DNA of 64,000 nt from Rodentibacter haemolyticus (GTDB taxonomy: Bacteria; Pseudomonadota; Gammaproteobacteria; Enterobacterales; Pasteurellaceae): positions 2,232,001 through 2,296,000 of the forward strand of contig NZ_CP063056.1 of the NCBI RefSeq assembly GCF_015356115.1. The letters are read 5' to 3'. The notes beneath the pieces are model-generated. The model did no database searches, had not been told where the DNA came from, and saw only the letters and a program-made list of their open reading frames with translations. This document shows, one piece after another, positions 1 through 9,788 of the stretch. The translations under genes and the position numbers were made by a program. Positions within the stretch are counted from its first letter, which is position 1. Each line of letters opens with the position of its first letter.

Positions 1-609
1 CAGAATCAACCTTATTTACCTTCTGTAGATACGTTAAGATTTGAGGACGGACGGGATTATTTTTCCTATCAAGAACCAATTAAACAACCTTTACGGGCAG
101 ACAAAAAAATTCGTATTCAATTCTTTTTTGATTATGATTGTCGAGTATGTTCGTCTGCACTGGATATTTTGGAGCTTTATGCTCAGATACGCCCGAATAA
201 AATTGCTTTGGAACAATACCCCGTCGCAACGGCGGAAAGCCAATTTAGCGCAAGGGTATTTTATACTTTAAAAACACTAAAAGCAGATGAACTGTTAAAT
301 GTGCTGTTATTTGAAACTTCGGAAAAATCTCGCTATGAAGAATTGGCTTCTTCTGCCAAAATCCTGGAATGGGCGGAGAAAAAGGGGATTGATAAGTATG
401 CCTTTTCACAAATAAAAAATTCGGATTCCGTGAAAGAGCAGGTGCAAGATGCCGTTGAATTAACGGAGGAATATGGGGTATTTACTTATCCTTACGTTGT
501 TATTGGCGGTAAATACGTACTTACTGCCAGCACGCTTTATAATGATGATTATGCCGTAGCGGTGTTGGATTATTTAGTCGATAAATTAGAAAGGGAACGT
601 AAAAAATGA
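1..609 (+). CDS. DsbA-family thiol:disulfide oxidoreductase (5' partial)
   Basis: The reading frame is open from base 1, so the N-terminus lies outside the window. The visible part has a thioredoxin-fold signature: FFFDYDCRVC, with a CRVC redox pair, about 40 residues into the visible frame. Near the C-terminus TYPYVVIGGKY looks like the cis-Pro loop and following strand of DsbA proteins. The family oxidises or isomerises disulfides in periplasmic proteins; a signal peptide would be in the missing part. The stop overlaps the start of mtnN (ATGA), so the two are probably co-transcribed. I see a DsbA-like domain rather than the dimeric DsbC type, but the exact subfamily cannot be fixed from a fragment. 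Confidence 0.75.
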   Translation, partial: QNQPYLPSVDTLRFEDGRDYFSYQEPIKQPLRADKKIRIQFFFDYDCRVCSSALDILELYAQIRPNKIALEQYPVATAESQFSARVFYTLKTLKADELLNVLLFETSEKSRYEELASSAKILEWAEKKGIDKYAFSQIKNSDSVKEQVQDAVELTEEYGVFTYPYVVIGGKYVLTASTLYNDDYAVAVLDYLVDKLERERKK

Positions 610-1295
610 AAATCGGTATTGTCGGCGCCATGGCGCAAGAAGTGGAAATTTTAGCCGGGTTAATGGAAGATAAAACGGAAACACGCATTGCAAGTGCGGT
701 CATTTTTGAGGGTAAAATTAATGGAAAAGATGTCGCCTTATTGCAATCGGGCATTGGTAAAGTGGCGGCAGCCTTAGGTACAACCGCCTTATTGCAACTG
801 ACAAAACCGGATATGGTAATAAATACCGGTTCTGCCGGCGGTGTGGCAAAAGGGTTAAAAGTCGGTGATATTGTTATTTCTGATGAAACACGCTATCACG
901 ATGCGGATGTTACCGCATTTGGTTATGAAAAAGGTCAACTGCCTGCGAATCCGGCGGCATTTTTATCGGATAAAAACTTGGCGGATTTAGCGGAAGAAAT
1001 CGCACAAGCACAAGGGCAATCGGTGAAACGGGGTTTGATTTGTTCGGGTGATAGTTTTATCAATAGCGAAGAAAAAATCACAGCGATTAAACTTGATTTT
1101 CCGAATGTAGTGGGCGTAGAAATGGAAGCAACCGCTATTGCGCAAATATGCCACGCTTTTGATGTGCCCTTTGTGGTGGTTCGAGCTATTTCTGATGCCG
1201 GAGATGGGGAGGCTAGTATGTCTTTTGACGAGTTTTTACCATTGGCGGCGAAACAATCCTCGGCATTAGTGTTAGGAATGTTGGATAGATTGTAG
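606..1295 (+). CDS. mtnN: 5'-methylthioadenosine/S-adenosylhomocysteine nucleosidase
   Basis: Hydrolyses methylthioadenosine and S-adenosylhomocysteine, releasing adenine; it acts in methionine salvage and on the route to autoinducer-2. The 229-residue length is typical. Visible hallmarks are MKIGIVGAMAQEVE at the N-terminus with the catalytic Glu12, the substrate-binding GVEMEATA segment, and AISDAGDG carrying the catalytic Asp. Its ATG overlaps the stop of the preceding oxidoreductase gene by 4 nt and cmk follows 25 nt downstream, suggesting a run of co-transcribed genes. Confidence 0.97.
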   Translation: MKIGIVGAMAQEVEILAGLMEDKTETRIASAVIFEGKINGKDVALLQSGIGKVAAALGTTALLQLTKPDMVINTGSAGGVAKGLKVGDIVISDETRYHDADVTAFGYEKGQLPANPAAFLSDKNLADLAEEIAQAQGQSVKRGLICSGDSFINSEEKITAIKLDFPNVVGVEMEATAIAQICHAFDVPFVVVRAISDAGDGEASMSFDEFLPLAAKQSSALVLGMLDRL

Positions 1296-1320
1296 TTAAT
1301 GGTTTATTAGGAGCGATGAG

Positions 1321-1992
1321 ATGGGAATGATCATTACCGTTGATGGTCCAAGTGGCGTAGGTAAGGGTACGCTGTGTTATGCTTTAGCTGAAAAACTCGG
1401 GTATGCCTTACTGGACAGTGGGGCAATCTATCGTGTTACAGCGTTAGCGGCGTTGAAAAGTGCGGTCGATTTATCGGATGAATTAGCGTTGGCAGAGTTG
1501 GCGCGTAGTTTAGATATTCAATTCATACCGGAAGATGGAGAAGTGAAGATTGTATTGAATGGTGAGAATGTAAGCCATTTAATTCGTACCCAGGAAGTAG
1601 CGAATGGCGCATCGAAAATCGCAATCTTTCCGAGAGTTCGAACCGCTTTATTGCAACTTCAGCAAAATTTCGCCAAAAATGACGGGCTGATTGCAGATGG
1701 GCGGGATATGGGAACGGTGGTGTTTCCGAATGCACAAGTGAAGTTATTTTTAGATGCGAGTGCGGAAGAACGTGCAAAAAGACGCTACAAACAGTTGCAA
1801 AATAACGGAATTAGTGGTAACTTTGCGCAGATTTTAGCCGAGATACAGGAACGCGATTTTCGGGATAGAAACCGTGAAGTTGCGCCTCTTAAACCGGCTG
1901 AAGATGCGTTGTTGTTAGACAGCACGACATTGAGTATTGATGAGGTCATTGCTCAGGCGTTGGATTATATTCGGCAACGTACAAAGGGTTAA
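1321..1992 (+). CDS. cmk: Cytidylate kinase
   Basis: Phosphorylates CMP and dCMP with ATP in cytoplasmic pyrimidine metabolism. The P-loop GPSGVGKGT lies at residues 9-17, followed by the LLDSGAIYRV CMP-binding stretch and the DGRDMGTVVFP motif; the 223 residues fit the family. I take the ATG at 1321 because AGGAG sits 7 nt upstream (1309-1313); a second ATG two codons later is possible. rpsA follows after about 100 nt, the cmk-rpsA order common in gammaproteobacteria. Confidence 0.97.
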   Translation: MGMIITVDGPSGVGKGTLCYALAEKLGYALLDSGAIYRVTALAALKSAVDLSDELALAELARSLDIQFIPEDGEVKIVLNGENVSHLIRTQEVANGASKIAIFPRVRTALLQLQQNFAKNDGLIADGRDMGTVVFPNAQVKLFLDASAEERAKRRYKQLQNNGISGNFAQILAEIQERDFRDRNREVAPLKPAEDALLLDSTTLSIDEVIAQALDYIRQRTKG

Positions 1993-2089
1993 TCTCCGGT
2001 TTATTCAAGGATGAATAAACGTTTATTACCAACCCCACATATTATGGATAAAATGTGGATGTTATTAACTTTTAAAGAAGATTATTTAT

Positions 2090-3739
2090 ATGTCAGAATC
2101 TTTTGCTCAACTTTTTGAAGAATCATTAAAAGGTCTTGAAACTCGTCAAGGTTCAATCGTTAGCGGTACTGTAGTAGCTATCCAAAAAGGTTTCGTACTC
2201 GTTGATGCCGGTTTAAAATCCGAATCTGCAATTCCGGTTGCTGAATTTTTAAATGCACAAGGCGAACTTGAAATTCAAGTCGGCGACACTGTGAATGTGG
2301 CATTAGACGCAGTTGAAGATGGTTTCGGCGAAACTAAACTTTCTCGTGAGAAAGCGGTTCGTCACGAATCTTGGATCGAATTAGAAAAAGCTTACGAAGA
2401 TAAAGCGACCGTTATCGGTTTAGTCAACGGCAAAGTGAAAGGTGGTTTCACAGTTGAGTTAAACGGTGTTCGTGCATTCTTACCGGGTTCTTTAGTTGAT
2501 ACTCGTCCTGCTCGTGATGCGGATCATTTATTAGGTAAAGAATTAGAATTTAAAGTAATTAAATTAGATCAAAAACGCAACAACGTGGTTGTTTCTCGTC
2601 GTGCGGTGATTGAATCTGAAAACAGCCAAGAACGTGAACAAGTGTTAGAAAACCTTGTTGAAGGTTCAGAAGTTAAAGGTATCGTTAAAAACTTAACCGA
2701 CTACGGTGCATTCGTAGATTTAGGTGGGGTTGACGGTTTATTACACATCACCGATATGGCTTGGAAACGTGTTAAACATCCAAGTGAAATCGTAAATGTA
2801 GGTGATGAAGTAACGGTTAAAGTATTAAAATTCGACAAAGATCGTACCCGTGTATCTTTAGGTTTAAAACAACTAGGTCAAGATCCTTGGGCTGCAATCG
2901 CTGAAAATCACCCTGTAAATAGCAAATTAACAGGTAAAGTAACTAATTTAACCGATTACGGCTGCTTTGTAGAAATTTTAGATGGTGTTGAAGGTTTGGT
3001 TCACGTTTCTGAAATGGATTGGACTAACAAAAACATCCATCCGTCTAAAGTAGTGAGCTTAGGCGATACTGTTGAAGTAATGGTATTAGAAATCGATGAA
3101 GAACGTCGTCGTATTTCTCTAGGTTTAAAACAGTGCAAACCTAATCCTTGGACTCAGTTCGCTGAAACTCATAATAAAGGCGATAAAGTAACCGGTAAGA
3201 TTAAATCTATCACTGATTTCGGTATCTTCATCGGTCTTGAAGGCGGTATTGACGGTTTAGTGCATTTATCTGATATTTCTTGGAATGTACCGGGTGAAGA
3301 AGCTGTTCGTAACTACAAAAAAGGCGACGAAGTTTCTGCTGTGGTATTAGCGGTAGATGCAGTTAAAGAACGTATTTCTTTAGGTATTAAACAACTTGAA
3401 GAAGATCCGTTCAATAACTTCATTTCAATTAACAAAAAAGGTGCGGTTGTTTCTGCAGCCGTAGTTGAAGTGGACGTAAAAGGTGCTAAAGTTGAATTGG
3501 TCGGTGGTGCTGAAGGTTACATTCGTACATCTGACTTAACAAACGAAGTTGCAGTAGGTGATGTAGTGGAAGCGAAATACACCGGTGTGGATCGTAAAGC
3601 CCGTATCGTTCATTTATCTGTAAAAGCGAAAGATCAAGCTGAAGAAGCGGCAGCAGTGGCAAGTGTGAATAACAAACAAGAAGAAGTTGCTATTCCAAAT
3701 GCTATGGCTGAAGCATTCAAAGCAGCTAAAGGTGAATAA
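2090..3739 (+). CDS. rpsA: 30S ribosomal protein S1
   Basis: The largest ribosomal protein; it binds mRNA and helps initiation on structured messages. The 549 residues hold six S1 (OB-fold) repeats; the central ones show the recurring pattern TDYGAFVDLGGVDGLLHITDM / TDYGCFVEILDGVEGLVHVSEM. Codon use looks like that of a highly expressed gene. The AT-rich 97-nt leader after cmk contains a near-palindrome (around 2037-2062) that could serve S1 autoregulation, which is known for this gene; that part is inference. A strong terminator follows. Confidence 0.98.
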   Translation: MSESFAQLFEESLKGLETRQGSIVSGTVVAIQKGFVLVDAGLKSESAIPVAEFLNAQGELEIQVGDTVNVALDAVEDGFGETKLSREKAVRHESWIELEKAYEDKATVIGLVNGKVKGGFTVELNGVRAFLPGSLVDTRPARDADHLLGKELEFKVIKLDQKRNNVVVSRRAVIESENSQEREQVLENLVEGSEVKGIVKNLTDYGAFVDLGGVDGLLHITDMAWKRVKHPSEIVNVGDEVTVKVLKFDKDRTRVSLGLKQLGQDPWAAIAENHPVNSKLTGKVTNLTDYGCFVEILDGVEGLVHVSEMDWTNKNIHPSKVVSLGDTVEVMVLEIDEERRRISLGLKQCKPNPWTQFAETHNKGDKVTGKIKSITDFGIFIGLEGGIDGLVHLSDISWNVPGEEAVRNYKKGDEVSAVVLAVDAVKERISLGIKQLEEDPFNNFISINKKGAVVSAAVVEVDVKGAKVELVGGAEGYIRTSDLTNEVAVGDVVEAKYTGVDRKARIVHLSVKAKDQAEEAAAVASVNNKQEEVAIPNAMAEAFKAAKGE

Positions 3740-3753
3740 TTAATTTATTCGGT

Positions 3754-3782
3754 AAGGCTGGGTAAATCCCAGCCTTTTTTTT
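3754..3782 (+). terminator. Rho-independent terminator of rpsA
   Basis: AAGGCTGGG, a short TAAA loop, CCCAGCCTT and then a run of T: a perfect stem just after the rpsA stop. Confidence 0.93.
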
Positions 3783-3882
3783 AAAAAGAGTTATTAATAA
3801 TTTATCGTTGCAAAATAATGAATTATTAATAGGTCTTATTGTCGTAAGTGAGTACATTGATAGATAACAAAGGAGCAATACG

Positions 3883-4167
3883 ATGACGAAATCAGAGCTT
3901 ATCGAAAATTTATCCGCCAAGCATCCCTCTTTATCAGCAAAGGAAGTTGAAGGCATCGTAAAAGATATTTTAGAGCTCATTGCTCAATCGCTGGAAGACG
4001 CCAATCGCGTAGAAATCCGTGGCTTTGGTAGTTTCTCGCTTCACTATCGTCAGCCTCGCTTAGGTAGAAATCCGAAGACGGGTGAGACTGTCAAACTAGA
4101 AGCAAAATGTGTACCTCATTTTAAAGCAGGTAAAGAACTGAAAGAACGAGTGGATGTATTCGCTTGA
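3883..4167 (+). CDS. ihfB: Integration host factor subunit beta
   Basis: One subunit of IHF, which bends DNA sharply at specific sites and acts in recombination, replication and transcription. The 94-residue protein has the HU/IHF fold: an N-terminal helical pair, then the beta-arm RGFGSFSLHYR with RLGRNPKTGE at the tip, including the intercalating Pro. An AGGAG lies upstream of the ATG. It follows rpsA and precedes lapAB, an order widely conserved in gammaproteobacteria. The alpha subunit is not in this window. Confidence 0.97.
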   Translation: MTKSELIENLSAKHPSLSAKEVEGIVKDILELIAQSLEDANRVEIRGFGSFSLHYRQPRLGRNPKTGETVKLEAKCVPHFKAGKELKERVDVFA

Positions 4168-4251
4168 AAAATAATGAAATAACGGCACTTAGTGTCGTTT
4201 TTCATAGGAAATTTTGGCATAATAGAAAAAATTTTCTTAAAGGGTTATTTT

Positions 4252-4551
4252 ATGATTAAGTACATTTTGGGATTTATTATTGTTTTGGCTATTGTGCTTG
4301 TTGCAATTACGGTGGGAGCGAATAATGATCAAATTATCACTTTCAATTACATTGTTGCAGAAAGCCAATTCCAACTTTCAACACTCGTTGCCATTTTATT
4401 CGGATTAGGATTAATTTTAGGTTGGTTTATTACTGGTTTTTTCTATTTAAAGTTGAAACTCAAAAATATGTCCTTGAATCGCCAAATTAAGCGTCAAACT
4501 TTACAAATTAATGAATTAACGACCGCGCGTGATAAGGCTAAGGCTGAATAA
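4252..4551 (+). CDS. lapA: Lipopolysaccharide assembly protein A (YciS/DUF1049)
   Basis: Small inner-membrane partner of LapB in LPS homeostasis. I start at ATG 4252 (99 residues), because the in-frame extension to 4192 is not membrane-like and AAAGGG lies before 4252. Two hydrophobic segments are visible (about residues 3-22 and 42-65), then a basic, coiled-coil-prone tail. The stop overlaps the lapB start by one base (TAATG), a sign of translational coupling. Confidence 0.93.
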   Translation: MIKYILGFIIVLAIVLVAITVGANNDQIITFNYIVAESQFQLSTLVAILFGLGLILGWFITGFFYLKLKLKNMSLNRQIKRQTLQINELTTARDKAKAE

Positions 4552-5741
4552 TGCTTGAATTACTCTTTCTGCTTTTGCCTATTGCTGCGGCTTATGGTTG
4601 GTACATGGGTCAGCGTAGTGCAAAAAAAGATCAGGAAGATATTAGCAACAAACTTTCCCGTGATTATGTCACGGGCGTCAATTTTTTACTTTCTAACCAA
4701 ACCGATAAAGCAGTAGATTTGTTTTTGAATATATTACAAAAGCAAGAAACTGAAAATGAAATAGAAAGCCACTCTCAATTTGAAGCCGAACTCACCCTCG
4801 GTAATTTATTTCGCTCTCGTGGCGAAGTTGATCGCGCACTCCGTATTCATCAAGCGCTTGATCGCAGTCCTCATTATTCTTTTGAACAGAAATTGCTTGC
4901 GAAGCAACAATTGGCACGTGATTTTATGACTATTGGTTTTTTTGATCGTGCTGAAAATCTTTATATTTTATTGGTTGATGAACCTGAATTTGCTCAAAAC
5001 GCATTACAACAACTCTTGCTGATTTATCAAAAAACAAAAGAATGGAAAAAAGCGGTTAATATCGCTGAAAAGCTCGCTAAAATTTGTCCGCAAGAAAATA
5101 GTATTGAATTAGCACAGTGTTATTGTGAATATGCCCAAAGTTTAAGCGCTGAAAGTGCGGTTGAAAAACGTAGTATTTTGCAAAAAGCCCTTCTTGTTTC
5201 TTCAACTTGTGTTAGAGCTTCCATATTATTAGCAGATTTAGATATTCAAGAAAACGAATATCAACGAGCGATTAAAACATTGGAAAACGTACTTCATCAA
5301 AATTCGGATTATATTGGTGAAGTATTATCAACATTGAAGTATTGCTATAAAGAATTAGATCAGATTGAAAATTTTGAATTATTTTTAATTCGGGCAGGCC
5401 AACAAGTAAAAAATGATGATGTTGATCTGGCCTTAGCCGAGTTAATTGAAGAAAAAGATGGTAAATCCGCGGCACAAGCCAAACTTTACCAACAACTGAC
5501 AAAAAAGCCGAGTACACTTATCTTTCACCGTTTTATTCAATATCAAATTGATGATGTAGGAGAGGGTAGAGGAAAGGAAAGTCTTATCTTACTTCATAAA
5601 ATGGTGGGGGAGAGAATCAAACAGAGTGCAGCTTATTGCTGTTCAAACTGTGGCTACCAAATTCACAGTTTACTTTGGAATTGTCCATCTTGCCGTCATT
5701 GGGAAAGTATTAAACCATTGTCTTCACAAGAACATAATTAA
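4551..5741 (+). CDS. lapB: Lipopolysaccharide assembly protein B
   Basis: LapB (YciM) adapts the FtsH protease to LpxC and so limits LPS synthesis. The 396 residues include an N-terminal membrane anchor (about residues 1-18), a series of TPR helices, and a C-terminal rubredoxin-like metal site with Cys364, Cys367, Cys378 and Cys381 in a CxxC-N10-CxxC layout. Length and architecture match the family. It is coupled to lapA by a one-base overlap and followed 24 nt later by pyrF. Confidence 0.96.
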   Translation: MLELLFLLLPIAAAYGWYMGQRSAKKDQEDISNKLSRDYVTGVNFLLSNQTDKAVDLFLNILQKQETENEIESHSQFEAELTLGNLFRSRGEVDRALRIHQALDRSPHYSFEQKLLAKQQLARDFMTIGFFDRAENLYILLVDEPEFAQNALQQLLLIYQKTKEWKKAVNIAEKLAKICPQENSIELAQCYCEYAQSLSAESAVEKRSILQKALLVSSTCVRASILLADLDIQENEYQRAIKTLENVLHQNSDYIGEVLSTLKYCYKELDQIENFELFLIRAGQQVKNDDVDLALAELIEEKDGKSAAQAKLYQQLTKKPSTLIFHRFIQYQIDDVGEGRGKESLILLHKMVGERIKQSAAYCCSNCGYQIHSLLWNCPSCRHWESIKPLSSQEHN

Positions 5742-5765
5742 AAGATACACAGAGAGGTAAAAATT

Positions 5766-6461
5766 ATGACCAGTAAAGTTATTATCGCCCTTGATTATGA
5801 AACGGAAGCGGAAGCACTTGCATTAGTTGATCAGATTGATCCGAGTTTATGCCGTTTAAAAGTCGGAAAAGAAATGTTTACGACACTAGGAACAAATTTT
5901 GTTAAACAGCTCCACCAACGTGATTTTGATGTATTCCTTGATTTAAAATTCCATGATATACCAAATACAGTGGCAAGAGCAGTGCGTTCAGCCGCTGATT
6001 TAGGCGTATGGATGGTGGATGTGCATGCAAGTGGTGGTCTCAAAATGATGGAGGAGGCGAAAAAAATTCTTGAGCCTTATGGTAAAGATGCGCCGCTTTT
6101 GATTGCAGTAACGGTTTTAACCAGTATGGAAGATTTAGATCTATTGCAAATTGGTATTAATGCCTCACCAATGGAACAAGTATTGCGTCTTGCTCACTTA
6201 ACTCAACGTGCAGGATTAGACGGCGTAGTTTGTTCTCCGCAAGAAGTGGAAATTTTACGTAATGCTTGTGGCTCGGATTTTAAATTGGTTACACCGGGGA
6301 TTCGCCCTATTGGTGCGGATTTTGGCGATCAGCGCCGCGTAATGACGCCGGCGGCTGCAATTCGCTCCGGTTCGGACTATTTAGTCATTGGTCGTCCGAT
6401 CACACAGGCTGAAAATCCGGCGGAAGTGCTTCGCTCAATTAATACTTCAATTGAACAATAG
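5766..6461 (+). CDS. pyrF: Orotidine 5'-phosphate decarboxylase
   Basis: Catalyses the last step of UMP synthesis, decarboxylating OMP. The 231-residue TIM-barrel shows the class motif DLKFHDIPNTV with the catalytic Asp-x-Lys network and the C-terminal phosphate-binding TPGIRP ... RSGSDYLVIGRPI. AGAGAGG precedes the ATG. The next gene, yciH, begins 2 nt after its stop; the pyrF-yciH pair is a known gammaproteobacterial arrangement. Confidence 0.98.
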   Translation: MTSKVIIALDYETEAEALALVDQIDPSLCRLKVGKEMFTTLGTNFVKQLHQRDFDVFLDLKFHDIPNTVARAVRSAADLGVWMVDVHASGGLKMMEEAKKILEPYGKDAPLLIAVTVLTSMEDLDLLQIGINASPMEQVLRLAHLTQRAGLDGVVCSPQEVEILRNACGSDFKLVTPGIRPIGADFGDQRRVMTPAAAIRSGSDYLVIGRPITQAENPAEVLRSINTSIEQ

Positions 6462-6463
6462 TT

Positions 6464-6784
6464 ATGTCGGATTCTATTTTGGTCTATTCCACGGAAAGTG
6501 GGCGTATTAAACAAGAAAAAACACAATCATCACGTCCTAAAGGAGACGGCATTGTTCGTATTCAAAAGCAGACAAGCGGTCGAAAAGGCGCCGGTGTTTC
6601 AGTTATTACAGGACTGGATCTTCCTGATGATGAATTGAAGAAACTTGCGGCAGAATTCAAGAAATGTTGTGGTTGTGGCGGTTCGGTTAAAGAAGGGAAT
6701 ATTGAAATTCAAGGTGAAAAGCGGGATTTACTCAAAACTTTATTAGAAGCAAAGGGATTTGTCGTTAAATTGGCCGGTGGCTGA
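6464..6784 (+). CDS. yciH: SUI1/eIF1-family translation factor YciH
   Basis: A bacterial homologue of eIF1, implicated in start-site fidelity. The 106 residues end in the SUI1 domain: GAGVSVITGL, then CCGCGGSVKEGNIEIQG and a final GFVVKLAGG. It sits 2 nt after pyrF and is followed by a terminator, closing the lapAB-pyrF-yciH run. Confidence 0.94.
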   Translation: MSDSILVYSTESGRIKQEKTQSSRPKGDGIVRIQKQTSGRKGAGVSVITGLDLPDDELKKLAAEFKKCCGCGGSVKEGNIEIQGEKRDLLKTLLEAKGFVVKLAGG

Positions 6785-6803
6785 TTGAGGTGAGAATAAA
6801 AGA

Positions 6804-6831
6804 AAATACCGAGCATTGCTCGGTATTTTTG
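6804..6831 (+). terminator. Terminator after yciH
   Basis: AATACCGAGCA / TGCTCGGTATT hairpin followed by T residues, directly between the convergent yciH and sirB2 genes; the stem also has A residues on its other side, so it may work both ways. Confidence 0.88.
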
Positions 6832-7173
6832 TTAATGCCAATATGCCAATAACATTGCTCCAACAAAACAACTGAGAGCAAGGATAAAAAAGTGCGGTCG
6901 ATTTTTAGCTTGTTTTTTACTAAAGAATTTTGCAGAGAAAATAATGTACAGTATTAATAAAACAAACTTTCCTGTAAGCCACAAAGGAACCTCGAATTGC
7001 CAAAGCGAGAGAATATAAATGCCACTGGCAAGTAATATTGTATCGCTAATATGAGGTAAAATTTTTAGTAATTTTACGCCTCGCCAATCTTTATGGGTTA
7101 ATTGCATAAATGCACGAATGATTAATAAGCTTAAACTTAAAAATGCAAATAAAATGTGTAAGTTAATTAACAT
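6832..7173 (-). CDS. SirB2-family integral membrane protein
   Basis: A 113-residue protein with four predicted membrane segments (about 3-22, 42-62, 67-84, 92-111) and the family features NLHILFAFLSL and PHISDTILLASG. SirB2 proteins were named from Salmonella but have no settled biochemical role. The gene is 12 nt downstream of the FkbM gene on the same strand, and converges with yciH. Confidence 0.82.
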   Translation of the reverse strand: MLINLHILFAFLSLSLLIIRAFMQLTHKDWRGVKLLKILPHISDTILLASGIYILSLWQFEVPLWLTGKFVLLILYIIFSAKFFSKKQAKNRPHFFILALSCFVGAMLLAYWH

Positions 7174-7184
7174 AGTTGCTCTAT

Positions 7185-8042
<858 letters not shown>

Positions 8043-9309
8043 AATTTACTCCTGATAATGGGGAAAGAGGTTTGAAAGCTAGCATAATAGCGTATTTTTA
8101 GTATGAATAAAAAAACTAACGATAGTTTGACCGCACTTTTTTCTCAATAAGTTGATACTCTATTGTTTTAGCTCATTTCTAATCATCTCCAGAATATCTT
8201 GCCAGTTAGCAAGAGGATCAAGCGAGCGAAAAATTTGTACATTATCATACCAATCGGTACGTCGTTGCTGCGGTAATCCCCAACGCCAAGAACTGAAAAT
8301 AGGCAAGGTAGGGACAAAGGTTTGGACACCTAATGCGCCCGATAAATGTACGATAGAGGTATCAACACTGATAACTAAATCCAATGAACTGATTAATGCT
8401 GCAGTATCGCTAAAATCACGGATATTATCCATTAAATTAACAATATGGTGCTTATCTATCCAAGTTTTTTCTTCATCGGTGAGTTCAAACTGTAAGTTAA
8501 ACCAACGGATATTTGGTAGAGTAAGTAAGGGTTCAAGCAGGTGAAGATCATAGATAGAACGTAATGGACTAATGGGAAGATCTAATCGTCCATGCCAAAC
8601 TAAGCCAACAGCAATGCTATCTTGTTGGGATTTTTTAACCAGTGAAGAGAAAAACTCAATCTTTTTAGGCTCAGCAAATAAAAATGGCATACGTCGAGGA
8701 ATTTGTTGTAAAGGCGTACTAATGTGGGCGAGTAAACCATGTGGCCATTCCCAATAATCATAGCTAAAAGTTACACCATCTTCCAAGGCATAAACTTCAT
8801 CGACATCTAAATTAGATTTTAATAGTTGAACGACAGTTTGCCTTGCAAAAATAATAAGGTGTTTAACTTTTAATTCATGCTTAAAATAATAGGCAAGCTG
8901 GCTAAACATAATTTCATCTCCAAAGCCGGCTTCAGACCAAAAAACAAAAGTTTTTCCATTTAAATCTTCGCCTTTCCAGCGTTTTTCTTTTGGAGGAAGG
9001 ATAGAACAGCGTTCAGGATCATCTGTAAAAATTTCTTCTCGAATTTGGAATGCTCTTTGATATTCACCTTTTCTCAGCATATTATCCACCCAATTATTTT
9101 TAATCGCTGGCATATTATTTGTTTGAGTTAATCCCTCCTTCCATAGTGAATCTATTTGGTTTAATTGTTTTTGCCTTAGGTGAAAATTAGAGATATGGTA
9201 ATAGGTTTCTAACTTTTTAGGTGCGCTATATTTTAATAACTGATAATAGTAATGAGCTTGTGCTATTTGGTTTCTATGCTCGGCAACTAAGGCTTTATTA
9301 AGTAGAAAT

Positions 9310-9735
<426 letters not shown>

Positions 9736-9754
9736 ATTGCTTTCCTTAATTAAA

Positions 9755-9778
9755 ACCGCTCTTAAAAAAAAGAGCGGT
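9755..9778 (-). terminator. Hairpin terminator after ettA
   Basis: ACCGCTCTT and AAGAGCGGT form a 9-bp stem around an A/T loop between ettA and the phase-variable gene; a weak T run follows on the minus strand. The arms resemble a mutated uptake-signal pair. Confidence 0.6.
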
Positions 9779-9788
9779 CAAATTTTTA